From NCBI RefSeq assembly GCF_000317435.1, contig NC_019751.1:3782001-3846000 (forward strand): 64,000 nucleotides of DNA, written 5' to 3'. This DNA comes from Calothrix sp. PCC 6303 (GTDB taxonomy: Bacteria; Cyanobacteriota; Cyanobacteriia; Cyanobacteriales; Nostocaceae). Of the stretch, positions 27,190 to 35,534 are shown piece by piece. The translations under genes and the position numbers were made by a program. The number at the start of each line of letters is the position of its first letter. The stretch's first letter is position 1. The notes beneath the pieces are model-generated. The model did no database searches, had not been told where the DNA came from, and saw only the letters and a list, made by a program, of their open reading frames with translations.

Positions 27190-27432
27190 ATGTTAGTGAT
27201 TTTAACCGATAATTACATCCTAACTCCCAAACAAGTCTGTCAATCCTGCGTACTTGCTGACAGCAGCGGAGAACCACGTTGGCGTTCTGGTAAGCTTTGT
27301 TGTGGTCATGCGATAGCGCCAGCGCTGTTTCTTGGATGCCAGAATGGCTTTTGTCAGTTCACTAAAGTTAGCAATCAGCAACCAGAATTATATAAATGCG
27401 CTATGGGATTTTGTATTGCCAAAATAGATTAA
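27190..27432 (+). CDS. Small cysteine-containing hypothetical protein
   Basis: 80 residues with a purine-rich ribosome binding site (AGAGGGGGG). The N-terminus ILTPKQVCQSCVLADSSGEPRW and the C-terminus YKCAMGFCIAKID look like one short conserved cyanobacterial protein with CxxC-type cysteines (Cys17/Cys20) and may bind a metal. The middle (GHAIAPALFLGCQNGFCQF) could be a later in-frame insertion. Function unknown. Confidence 0.6.
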   Translation: MLVILTDNYILTPKQVCQSCVLADSSGEPRWRSGKLCCGHAIAPALFLGCQNGFCQFTKVSNQQPELYKCAMGFCIAKID

Positions 27433-27560
27433 AAAATCTAGTGTTTTCATACAACACGCACTAAAACATGATATAAGCAGTTGGGTCAATCCCATGGATT
27501 GGTAACTGCGTTATTCTAAAAGAAATACAACCTTAATTTTAAATTTTTGGAGAATATTCT

Positions 27561-28058
27561 ATGACTTGGCGTGGTACAACAACAATTCCTGACAGAATTT
27601 ATGCTTCTTTGCCTTATTTACTTCCCTTAATGGAAGTTTTAGATTTTGCCGTGCCCCTAGTTAAAAGCTTTCCTATTTTACGTGAAGTTCTCACGCCTTT
27701 AATTATCCTGGCAAACATTTATCGCAGTATACTTCCCTTAGGATTGGGTAGTTTAGTGCTTTTCATCGTTCTATTTGCATTTGTGATCCGTAATGAGCGC
27801 ATCAATCATTTTATTCGCTTCAATACAATGCAAGCCCTGCTTTTGGATATAGTCATTTTCCTTGTACAGCTAGTTTTCGGTCTGATATTAAGGTTGTTAG
27901 GTGCTATACCCAACGGAGCTTTCGCCCTAGAAACATTATCCAGCACTATCTTCTTGGGAATTGTTGCAGCGGTTGGTTATTCAGTTTTTCAATGTGCGCG
28001 GGGAAAATATGCCGAAATTCCGGCAATTTCCGAAGCTGTGTATATGCAAGTTAGATAA
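27561..28058 (+). CDS. Tic20 family protein
   Basis: 165 residues with four hydrophobic helices. It resembles Ycf60/Tic20, the channel-like component of the chloroplast inner-envelope import machinery; in cyanobacteria the role is unknown. Recognisable segments: TTIPDRIYASLPYLLPLMEVL, NERINHFIRFNTMQALLLDI and the final helix before a CARGKYAEIP tail. The start has GGAGAATATTCTATG. Confidence 0.88.
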   Translation: MTWRGTTTIPDRIYASLPYLLPLMEVLDFAVPLVKSFPILREVLTPLIILANIYRSILPLGLGSLVLFIVLFAFVIRNERINHFIRFNTMQALLLDIVIFLVQLVFGLILRLLGAIPNGAFALETLSSTIFLGIVAAVGYSVFQCARGKYAEIPAISEAVYMQVR

Positions 28059-28212
28059 AGACTATTTCCAGCCTAACTCTGCATATCTCCATATAAGTGA
28101 TAAGTGATGAGTAATGAGTCTGTTTTCTAACGGGAATTTAACAAGGAAGGTTTGCGGGGTCATCCGACACCGTAAACCTCCCAAATCCTGTTAAACAAAC
28201 TTAATCAAAAAG

Positions 28213-28986
28213 TTACCTGGCAATTACAGTATTTTCCAAACGACCAATTCCCTCGATTTCTACGCGGACGCGATCGCCTAAACTTAAAGCTCCTACTCCC
28301 ATAGGTGTCCCTGTTAAAACCACATCTCCTGGTAAGAGTGTCATCACCTGGCTAATATAAGACACCAAATAATCTGGTGCAAACACCATTTGATCGATAC
28401 ATGCCGATTGCACGGGAGTTGGATCATCGTTCAAAAACGTCTGTAATCTTGCCCCAGGATTTAATTCTCGGACGATCCAAGGACCCAAAGGACAAAAACT
28501 ATCAAATCCTTTAGCCCGCGTCCACTGACCATCACGGCGCTGTAAATCCCTTGCAGTTACATCATTGGCAATAGTGTAACCCCAAATTTTCCCATGAGCT
28601 TCAGACGGAGTACAGCAAGTTGTACGCTCTCCAATAATCAGTGCCAATTCTCCTTCATAATCTACTCGCTGTGATTGGGTTGGGTAAATAATTTCACCAT
28701 CCGAAGGAATTACAGAAGTAGCAGGCTTAAGGAAAATCAGTGGTTCCTGAGGGACATCAGTTCCCATCTCGGCAGCATGATCAGCATAATTCTTACCTAC
28801 TGCCACAATTTTCGAGGGAGAACAGGGAGCAAGTAATTGGTAGCTATCTGGCTCCAAATATATCTCGGTAGGCTGTCCTTGTAACCAAGGTGGTGCATCC
28901 AGCGCTTGGACATTCAACGATAGCTGAAGCAAGCCGTAGTAAATTTTTCCCTCTTGGTTTTGAACTCGCACGAAGCGCTGTGCCAT
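28213..28986 (-). CDS. Fumarylacetoacetate hydrolase family protein
   Basis: 257 residues. Family of metal-dependent C-C hydrolases, decarboxylases and isomerases of 2-oxo acids. Motifs: IVAVGKNYADHAAEMG, PLIFLKPATSVI, VDYEGELALIIGE (metal-binding Glu residues), YTIANDVTARDLQRRDGQW and DVVLTGTPMGVGAL. The exact substrate cannot be inferred; oxaloacetate or acylpyruvate are common for this subgroup. Confidence 0.9.
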   Translation of the reverse strand: MAQRFVRVQNQEGKIYYGLLQLSLNVQALDAPPWLQGQPTEIYLEPDSYQLLAPCSPSKIVAVGKNYADHAAEMGTDVPQEPLIFLKPATSVIPSDGEIIYPTQSQRVDYEGELALIIGERTTCCTPSEAHGKIWGYTIANDVTARDLQRRDGQWTRAKGFDSFCPLGPWIVRELNPGARLQTFLNDDPTPVQSACIDQMVFAPDYLVSYISQVMTLLPGDVVLTGTPMGVGALSLGDRVRVEIEGIGRLENTVIAR

Positions 28987-29542
28987 AGCTGTAATTAGTA
29001 TCCTTAATCTGCAATCACAAAGCTGAAAAGTGTAAATAGCCTATATATTTAAAGTTTAAGATAATTTACAAGTACACAAAACAATGAAAATTTATGACTG
29101 AGTTTACCTGAAAGGTTTCTGGAGTCCTATGACCTCAGAGAGATTTCACAAGTATTTGTTTGTCAACATAGCCTATAACATTTTTTATAACTATAAGCAT
29201 TAATTTTGATGATCACTCCAGTTGAGAGAGTGAGGAGTTACCCAATCACTAAATTAATTTTCCTATGTGATTGTGAAGCAATTTTAGTAATGATTTTGTA
29301 AAAATCGTCATATTTGGCTAGTTTCTATGTGTAAGTTGGAAGCGTTACTAGTATATGTGGGCTTTGTACGGGAATTGTTGTAAGATTATAATTCCTTGTT
29401 GCCACTTGTGTGGGTTAAGAGTTAGCGAACTGACAAAAGCCTTTCGAGGATTCCAAATCAGCCCAACTTCGCGTAAATATCTCAGCGCCTCTAACAATAA
29501 ATTCTTGGCAGCCATTTTGTCCGTAAGGAGACACAACAGACA
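28987..29542. other. Intergenic region upstream of rpsF
   Basis: 556 bases between the divergent FAH and rpsF genes. The 150 bases before rpsF are less AT-rich than the rest and may form a leader (S6 operons are often autoregulated), but no specific S6-S18 binding hairpin was recognised. GTAAGGAG precedes the rpsF start. Confidence 0.4.
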
Positions 29543-29872
29543 ATGCAAACAGTTTACGAAACTATGTATATCCTGCGCCCCGATTTGGGAGACGAGCAGG
29601 TTGAGCAAATAGTCAGCAAGTACGAAACCCAAATCCGTGAGGGTGGTGCTTTTGATATTGAAATTCAAAATCGTGGCAAACGTCGCCTAGCTTATGAAAT
29701 TGGTAAACACCGTGATGGTATTTACATTCAAATGAACTATCAAGGACCCGGTGCGGTTATTGCCCCCATGGAACGAGCCATGCGTCTTACCGAAGATGTG
29801 ATTCGCTACATGACTATTAAGCAAGAGATTAAAGAAGAAAAATCTGAATCGGAAGAAGCTGTAACAGCGTAA
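29543..29872 (+). CDS. rpsF: 30S ribosomal protein S6
   Basis: 109 residues. Small-subunit protein that pairs with S18 on the platform. Conserved parts: [40 protein letters not shown] and [12 protein letters not shown]; an acidic tail ([10 protein letters not shown]) follows. A clear AAGGAG site lies upstream. Unlike many bacteria it is not followed by rpsR; it is monocistronic and closed by a hairpin at 29907. Confidence 0.96.
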   Translation: MQTVYETMYILRPDLGDEQVEQIVSKYETQIREGGAFDIEIQNRGKRRLAYEIGKHRDGIYIQMNYQGPGAVIAPMERAMRLTEDVIRYMTIKQEIKEEKSESEEAVTA

Positions 29873-29906
29873 GCTTAAAGCCATTTGAATTCTACAGTGA
29901 CCTGAG

Positions 29907-29935
29907 ATCCCCGACTCCTTCAAGGAGTTGGGGAT
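29907..29935 (+). terminator. Hairpin after rpsF
   Basis: ATCCCCGACTCCTT and AAGGAGTTGGGGAT form a 14-bp stem (one G-T pair) around a single C, 35 bases after the rpsF stop. The T tract is poor (ATTAATA), so it could be a processing or REP-type hairpin as well as a terminator. Confidence 0.6.
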
Positions 29936-30167
29936 ATTAATACCCACAAGTTATATGTCAGTGACCCATGCTAAATTATCAATAACTTGCCAAATACTGT
30001 CCAATGTATGTAAAAAGGTAGTTGAAAACAAATTTTTACCCAATCTAACTATCTGCCAACGAATAAATAAGTAGTTATACTGAATATTCTGAAAACTCAG
30101 CATTATTTGTTGTGGAAATGCTCAGAAGTATTAAAATATTTATATTTTAGAGTGAAAAAGATTTTAA

Positions 30168-30746
30168 ATGGGGCATGAAATAGCTGTGAGCCAAACCGAT
30201 CACTCGACAATTCAGACTCTTTCAACAGAGTTAACAAAGCTGCGTCAAGAATTGCAATTGCGTGACCAGCTTGTCCAGCAGTTATCTCAGGAATTGTTTC
30301 GTCTGGTAAAAGGAAATACAAACTTTATCCCGCAACCCGAAACATCGGATCGTCATCATAAACACCTGCAAGCTTTGCACGAACAGCTGCAAGCAGTTGA
30401 ACAACAGGTAACTTTTTACCAGGAGCAAATTACAGCGCGTGACGGTGAGATTTATCAACTGCGACAAACAGTTCAGGAATTAAGCGATCGCAGTCGGATG
30501 CTAGAACAGGTAGTGCAAGAGTTGCCCCAAATATATCGACAAAAATTTGAGGAACGAATGGCTCCTATTCGGGAAAAATTAACAACACTCCAGCGGGATA
30601 ACCGTCAACTGCAAGCAGAGTTACAAAGTGTTAGCTATCGTCTCGCACTCAAAACTCGCACAACTAGCCATAGCGGTATTGATTTACCCAATTTTCCGCG
30701 TCTAGTTAATCCTTCTGGAAATGTCTCACCAGTACCCAATGGGTAA
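30168..30746 (+). CDS. Coiled-coil hypothetical protein
   Basis: 192 residues. From about residue 15 to 160 the sequence is almost continuous heptad coiled coil (TKLRQELQLRDQLVQQLSQE, LQALHEQLQAVEQQV, GEIYQLRQTVQELSDRSRM, LTTLQRDNRQLQAEL), with a proline-containing tail. No membrane segment. Likely dimeric structural or scaffold protein; no family name recognised. Ribosome binding site is weak (AAAAGATTTTAA). Confidence 0.7.
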   Translation: MGHEIAVSQTDHSTIQTLSTELTKLRQELQLRDQLVQQLSQELFRLVKGNTNFIPQPETSDRHHKHLQALHEQLQAVEQQVTFYQEQITARDGEIYQLRQTVQELSDRSRMLEQVVQELPQIYRQKFEERMAPIREKLTTLQRDNRQLQAELQSVSYRLALKTRTTSHSGIDLPNFPRLVNPSGNVSPVPNG

Positions 30747-31160
30747 GTGGTTGAAGTCAAAGCATTCCAACAGCTATCCCCATAAGAATAGCTGCTAAGT
30801 TTAGCAGCAATAAGGTTATTTTTTGGAAAGCACAAAAATACAAAACTTTGAATAGGGTGCCATCACAGTCCAGGTATTATTAGCCAAGAATTATTAGCCA
30901 AGAATTAGTAGCCCATGTTACGGATTGAAGCGCTGAAAATACAGGTGTTAGGCTTTTTTCGGTTTCTATATTTGAAAACAGCAGGTTATTTCATGAATTC
31001 ATTCAAAATTTGAGCCTCAAATTTGAGTGCTTGAATTCAAGAGTAGTAATTAATAGTCGTTAAAAACTGAATATACTCGACTTACAAGCCTAGTTAAGTG
31101 TTTCCTCTAAATATTTAGTGTCAAACTAGCTTGCGGCAACCAAGTCTGTTTCAACAGTAA
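30747..31160. other. Intergenic region with hairpin and short tandem repeat
   Basis: GCTGCTAA-GT-TTAGCAGC (30791-30808) followed shortly by a T6 tract is a likely terminator for the coiled-coil gene. ATTATTAGCCAAGA occurs twice in tandem at 30876-30903, with a third degenerate unit. The rest holds no supported gene. Confidence 0.5.
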
Positions 31161-31478
31161 TTACAAAATATCTTCATAACAACTGAAAATTTCAAACACC
31201 GAATCCAAGTGAGTTAGCTCTAAAACTAATCTGACTGGTGGTTGGACTCCGCATAAAACCAAACGACAACCGCTTTGTCTGGCTGACTTGAGTCCTGTCA
31301 CCAACGAAACTAATCCTGAGCTATCCATAAAATCAACCTGAGTTAGATCAATAATCCAAAGTTGATGGTTTTGTGGTGTCACCTGAGCCATTTGTTCGCT
31401 CAATGCAATACCACCTTCCAAGTCTATGCGTCCTTGGGGTTGAAATAAAATAACCTGATGTTCGAGGGTGAGAGTCAT
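31161..31478 (-). CDS. STAS-domain anti-anti-sigma-like protein
   Basis: 105 residues from ATG 31478 (GTG at 31487 is an alternative). STAS fold: LTLEHQVILFQPQGRIDLEG, LWIIDLTQVDFMDSSGLVSL with the phosphorylatable Ser pair, and LVLCGVQPPVRLVLELTHL. Such proteins switch partners when phosphorylated by an anti-sigma-type kinase. No kinase or phosphatase gene lies next to it here. Confidence 0.9.
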   Translation of the reverse strand: MTLTLEHQVILFQPQGRIDLEGGIALSEQMAQVTPQNHQLWIIDLTQVDFMDSSGLVSLVTGLKSARQSGCRLVLCGVQPPVRLVLELTHLDSVFEIFSCYEDIL

Positions 31479-32168
31479 AGTTTTCACTAAGAAATTGAGT
31501 AGTTATCGAAAAAACAAAAAACGATATAAATACTTAATTTAGTAGCTTCAATACCATTTGAGTCTGCTTAATATATAAGTGTGCCTAGTGGTATATGTAT
31601 CTCTAAATACGTCAGTATTTACGTCGTATAAATTATCTTAACTACCCAATATTAGACACAAGGACAAACAAAATTCAGTAGCATCTGTGTCTTTTACTAA
31701 AATTTTATGGTTTTCCTATATATTTATAAAGTTTTGATAAATTTTTAGTAAATATTGTATCTATAACTTTAGAGAGTTGCACATGTAATATATATTGTGC
31801 ATCAAAAAAAATACTGATCTTTATCTCTGGATATTCACAAGTTTAAAGCTTATTCAGATAATATAATACAAGTGATTTTAGATACTTATGTATTTAATTA
31901 ATAATTAAGTATAGATGAACACTATTTATTTAAGAATTCTTTGTATCGGAGTCGCCTTTTCATTTGAGCAGCAAAATCAGATTTCATCTAGGTTAAAACA
32001 TATATAATTATATACACTTAAACCAGTAATACCACTTAAGAGTAAAGGCTAAATTTGGAGCCATCACTTAACTAGTATTCAAAAATACCAAATTCTCAGA
32101 TTGACACCTTATCTGAAAAACAGTCAAGATATAGTAAACGTAAAAAAATGTAAAGGTGGCGGTGTTGG
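31479..32168. other. Long AT-rich intergenic region
   Basis: About 690 bases between divergent STAS and DedA genes, more than 70 percent A+T by eye, with many TATAAA/TAAATA tracts and no supported coding frame or strong hairpin. Confidence 0.45.
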
Positions 32169-32798
32169 ATGTCTTGGGAGTTTGTTTCACTGGAAAACAT
32201 CCAAGAAGTTGCTCATCAGTATGGATACTGGGCAATTTTTGTCGGGATTTTGTTAGAAAACCTAGGTATCCCAATTCCTGGTGAAACTGTCACCCTTGTG
32301 GGTGGTTTTTTGGCAGGTAGTAGGGAACTAAATTACTGGTTAGTTTTGAGTGATGCGATCGCAGGAGCGGTAATAGGGGGAATTTGCGGTTACTGGATTG
32401 GTAGAATTGGCGGTTGGGCTTTATTACTTAAGCTTGGCAGTTTGTTGCGAATATCAGAAGTGAGAATTTTAGCGATTAAAGAAAAGTTTAGTGATAATGC
32501 GGGTAAAACCGTATTTTTCGGGCGATTTTTTGCTTTATTGCGAATTCTAGCATCACCACTGGCGGGAATTTCGGGAATGTCGTTTCCGAAGTTTTTTTTA
32601 TACAACTTACTGGGAGCAATTGCTTGGGGTAGTGCCATGGTGACATTAGCATTCTTTGCTGGTAGAGTTATTTCCCTAGAGCAATTGGTAGCTTGGGTTA
32701 GTCAGTTTGCAATCGTGGCGTTATTAATTGTTGTAGCAGTTGTGGGTGCGACATTTTGGTGGGAATCCCGTCACAAGGAAGTGGGTACCGGGGAATAA
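32169..32798 (+). CDS. DedA family membrane protein
   Basis: 209 residues with five or six hydrophobic helices. DedA/VTT-domain proteins are proposed lipid scramblases or flippases. Family marks: YWAIFVGILLENLGIPIPGETV, GAVIGGICGYWIGRIGG, and FFGRFFALLRILASPLAGISGM (the conserved Arg-containing re-entrant region). A moderate ribosome site (AAAGGTGGCGG) precedes ATG. Confidence 0.92.
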   Translation: MSWEFVSLENIQEVAHQYGYWAIFVGILLENLGIPIPGETVTLVGGFLAGSRELNYWLVLSDAIAGAVIGGICGYWIGRIGGWALLLKLGSLLRISEVRILAIKEKFSDNAGKTVFFGRFFALLRILASPLAGISGMSFPKFFLYNLLGAIAWGSAMVTLAFFAGRVISLEQLVAWVSQFAIVALLIVVAVVGATFWWESRHKEVGTGE

Positions 32799-32915
32799 TT
32801 GTCCCCAGAGAATTTGGAGGGTTAGCAATGCTACCCCTCTCCAAATTTAGATTTATCGAGTTATATCTATCAAGTCAGAGGAAGCTGACTTTTGCGACAA
32901 TATTTTTCAAAAGTT

Positions 32916-33176
32916 ATGTTCAAAGCTGATATTACTATCTCTATCAAACTGTTTGCGGCTTATCAAGAGGCTTATGGGGTTCCAGAAATCAAACTGCAAT
33001 TTCCCGAAAATACGCCAGTTCAAGGAGTATGCGATCGCTTGATTGCCGAACACCCTGAATTATCGAAATGGCGTGATGTCACCCGCTATGGTGTGAATTT
33101 AGCGTTTGTCGAACCTAACACACCCCTGAATGATGGGGATGAGGTGGTGTTAATTCCTCCTGTTAGCGGAGGATAA
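32916..33176 (+). CDS. moaD: MoaD/ThiS-type ubiquitin-like sulfur carrier
   Basis: 86 residues from ATG 32916; an upstream TTG (32892) is in frame but unlikely. Beta-grasp protein ending in the essential Gly-Gly (LIPPVSGG), which is adenylated and thiocarboxylated to donate sulfur, most likely for molybdopterin synthesis. Core ISIKLFAAYQEAYGV and NDGDEVVLIPP fit MoaD. No other moa gene lies nearby. Confidence 0.85.
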   Translation: MFKADITISIKLFAAYQEAYGVPEIKLQFPENTPVQGVCDRLIAEHPELSKWRDVTRYGVNLAFVEPNTPLNDGDEVVLIPPVSGG

Positions 33177-33244
33177 AGCCTACGTAGAGAGGTTGTGGTG
33201 GAACCTCTAAGATAGGTTAGAAATTTAACGAAATTTGCGGAATT

Positions 33245-33628
33245 CCCCATGCTTCTACAAGCTGGGGATGGATAGCAACGTGCGCTCTATCCAGCGCACA
33301 ATCTGGTATAATTGTATCGGTCGATGACCCACCTGACTGACTAAGAGGCCACCCTTTGGGTATAAAGTATGTACTCGGCAGAGTTCAGGGAATCTGAAAA
33401 CCTAGCTGGTTGGCTATTGCCGTAAATCCAAGGCGAGTAGGACTAAAAAGTTATAACCTTGCGGAAGGCGAGGTTCTGCCTGTGGACGCGGTGTAAGACC
33501 AAAAGCTAGATGGCTAGTGGAGGCAATTGCGAATGAGACGGGAAACTCCGTAGACGAATAAGACCGTCCTTGTGCTAGTTGAAATTGGAAGCCCCATTTT
33601 CAGCCGAAGGCAAGATGGGGTACTTCAC
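33245..33628 (+). ncRNA. Structured RNA with IS200/IS605-like ends (omegaRNA-like candidate)
   Basis: A protein-less stretch between moaD and pgk. It starts with hairpins CCCCATGCTT-CTAC-AAGCTGGGG and GTGCGCT/AGCGCAC (33280-33299), then an extended -10 promoter (33304-33312). The predicted transcript (from about 33319) folds well: CCC-TTT-GGG, CGGCA/TGCCG (33376-33422) enclosing TTCAG/CTGAA, AACCTTGC/GCGAGGTT with a five-base loop (33455-33475), CTAG-ATGG-CTAG, GACGG/CCGTC, and a final GCCCCAT...ATGGGG stem (33591-33620) ending TACTTCAC. The final stem plus TTCAC resembles right ends of cyanobacterial IS200/IS605 elements. This suggests a decayed element, or a stand-alone guide-type RNA of the TnpB or IscB (HEARO) kind. 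The tnpB copies in this window have different ends. Confidence 0.55.
33304..33312 (+). promoter_or_regulatory. Extended -10 promoter TGGTATAAT
   Basis: A perfect extended -10 element (TGnTATAAT) stands immediately upstream of the structured region. No strong -35 hexamer is visible, as is common for extended -10 promoters. Confidence 0.55.
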
Positions 33629-33632
33629 TTTC

Positions 33633-33662
33633 TTGAGAGACGCGATATATCGCGTCTCTCAA
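33633..33662. repeat. Perfect 30-bp palindrome
   Basis: TTGAGAGACGCGATA is followed directly by its reverse complement. It lies between the RNA-like region and the pgk stop. It lacks a T run on either side, so it is not a classical terminator; half of it (GATATATCGCGTCT) recurs at 20260, suggesting a dispersed motif. Confidence 0.7.
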
Positions 33663-33673
33663 AATTTAGTTAA

Positions 33674-34873
33674 TTACGCTTCATTCAAAGCTGCAATACC
33701 TGGAAGCACTTTACCTTCGAGTAATTCCAAGCTAGCACCACCACCAGTAGAAATATGGCTCATTTGGTCAGCTAAACCCACTTTCTCAACGGCAGCAACA
33801 GAGTCACCACCACCAATAATTGTGATTGCACCATTTTTGCCAATATCAGCTAGGGTATGAGCTACAGCTTCGGTACCAGCAGCGAATTTATCGAATTCAA
33901 ATACACCCATCGGACCATTCCAAATCACCGACTTACAATCAGCTAGTGCTTCTTGGAAAACCTTGATGGAATCAGGACCAATATCCAACCCCATCCAACC
34001 ATCGGGAATATTCTCGATACTTACAGTTTGGGAATTAGCATCAGGGGCAAATTTATCAGCAACAACCACATCAGTAGGTAACAAGAAAGTTACGCCTTTT
34101 TCCTTCGCTTTCGCTTCTAACGAGCGTGCCAACTCAATCTTGTCATCTTCCACCAAGGAGCTACCAACACTCAATCCACGGGCTTTGTAGAAGGTGAAAA
34201 TCATCCCTCCACCGATGATGAGTTTGTCACATTTTTCTAACAAAGTTTCGATCACACCGATTTTGCTAGATACTTTGGAACCCCCAATGATAGCTACCAA
34301 GGGTCGCTGTGGATTAGCGATCGCATTTTCCAAATATTGCAATTCTTTCTCGATCAAGTATCCTGCCACCGAAGGGCTAAGATACTTGGTAACGCCTTCT
34401 GTAGAAGCATGAGCGCGGTGTGCAGTCCCAAAGGCATCATTGACATACAAATCAGCATTTGCCGCTAATTTTTGGGCAAACTCAGGATCGTTTTTCTCCT
34501 CTTCTTTGTAGAAGCGGACATTTTCTAACAACAACACCTGCCCATTTTCCATTGCTGCGACTTTTGCAGCAACCTCATCACCAATACAATCATCACATTT
34601 GATTACATCCTGTCCCAACAACTCAGAGAGTCGCTTGGCAACAGGTGTCAAACGTAAATCATCACTCACACCCTTGGGACGACCAAAGTGACTAGCTAAA
34701 ATCACCTTCGCACCCTTACTGGTTAAATCTTGGATGGTAGGTAGCGCTGCTCGAATCCGAGTATCATCTGTAATTGCACCTTTTTCGACGGGTACATTGA
34801 AATCTACCCGCACAAATGCTCTTTTCCCAGTTAACTCAGATGCAGATAAACTTGCTAAAGTTTTTTTAGACAC
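33674..34873 (-). CDS. pgk: Phosphoglycerate kinase
   Basis: 399 residues. Converts 3-phosphoglycerate and ATP to 1,3-bisphosphoglycerate in the Calvin cycle, and the reverse in glycolysis. Diagnostic motifs: [62 protein letters not shown], and the C-terminal [13 protein letters not shown] with [13 protein letters not shown]. Full length. Monocistronic, divergent from the universal stress protein gene. Confidence 0.97.
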   Translation of the reverse strand: MSKKTLASLSASELTGKRAFVRVDFNVPVEKGAITDDTRIRAALPTIQDLTSKGAKVILASHFGRPKGVSDDLRLTPVAKRLSELLGQDVIKCDDCIGDEVAAKVAAMENGQVLLLENVRFYKEEEKNDPEFAQKLAANADLYVNDAFGTAHRAHASTEGVTKYLSPSVAGYLIEKELQYLENAIANPQRPLVAIIGGSKVSSKIGVIETLLEKCDKLIIGGGMIFTFYKARGLSVGSSLVEDDKIELARSLEAKAKEKGVTFLLPTDVVVADKFAPDANSQTVSIENIPDGWMGLDIGPDSIKVFQEALADCKSVIWNGPMGVFEFDKFAAGTEAVAHTLADIGKNGAITIIGGGDSVAAVEKVGLADQMSHISTGGGASLELLEGKVLPGIAALNEA

Positions 34874-34961
34874 AGCACGAACCTCCCGATTACTTTTTTG
34901 TTATGTTTTGTAATTAGTTCCATCCAGATTGTACCTAGTCAAGGGTACACAGGTGAATTAG

Positions 34962-35360
34962 ATGTTTAAAACAGTTTTATTTCCCATAGATCAAAGTCGT
35001 GAAACCAGAGAAGCTGCCGAAATGGTGATTCGGGTTGTGGAAACCCACAAAAGCCGTCTCATCCTACTTTCTGTAGTGGAAGAAGCAGGGGAAGCAACTA
35101 GTCCCATGCAATCTGTCGAAGCAGTAGCCAAGTTGTTGGCAAATGCTCAAAGTCTATTTGAGCAGCAGGGTATCAAATCCGAAACCGTTGAGCGTGAAGG
35201 TAAACCCGCTTTTACAATTTGTGATGTTGCCGATGAAATGGGAGCAGATTTAATTGTCATGGGTTGCCGAGGATTGGGTTTAACAGAGGAGGGAGCAACT
35301 GATAGTGTCACCACGCGAGTGATTAACCTTTCTCCTTGTCCAGTTTTAGTTGTTCCTTAA
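34962..35360 (+). CDS. Universal stress protein (UspA family)
   Basis: 132 residues, single Usp domain. It starts with KTVLFPIDQSRETREAAEM (conserved Asp) and ends with the ATP-binding type motif MGCRGLGLTEEGATDSVTTRVI followed by CPVLVVP. The G-x2-G-x9-G(S/T)-like spacing is partly kept, so ATP binding is plausible. A terminator-like CCCAGCC/GGCTGGG hairpin lies about 30 bases downstream. Confidence 0.92.
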   Translation: MFKTVLFPIDQSRETREAAEMVIRVVETHKSRLILLSVVEEAGEATSPMQSVEAVAKLLANAQSLFEQQGIKSETVEREGKPAFTICDVADEMGADLIVMGCRGLGLTEEGATDSVTTRVINLSPCPVLVVP

Positions 35361-35534
35361 AATCACCTGATTTTATTTTATTTGGTAAATACTCCCAGCC
35401 CTAAATTGGCTGGGATTTTTGAACATAAGACATAATTTACCGAAACTGGCTTAACTTCGTTTCTCTTGAGTGATAATCTTGACACGACAAGCTGAAGTAA
35501 GATTTGTAACTCTAGTGAAGGTGAATCATAAATT

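Noticed and set aside
29543-29872. Missing rpsR after rpsF as an anomaly
   Set aside because: Separation of rpsF and rpsR is usual in cyanobacteria.
30876-30913. CRISPR-like short direct repeats
   Set aside because: Units are 14 bases, directly adjacent without spacers, and only two to three copies; a simple tandem duplication.
33280-33628. Group II intron (GTGCG at the 5' side)
   Set aside because: No domain V-like hairpin with AY 3' end and no intron-encoded protein; the GTGCG belongs to a small perfect hairpin upstream of the promoter.
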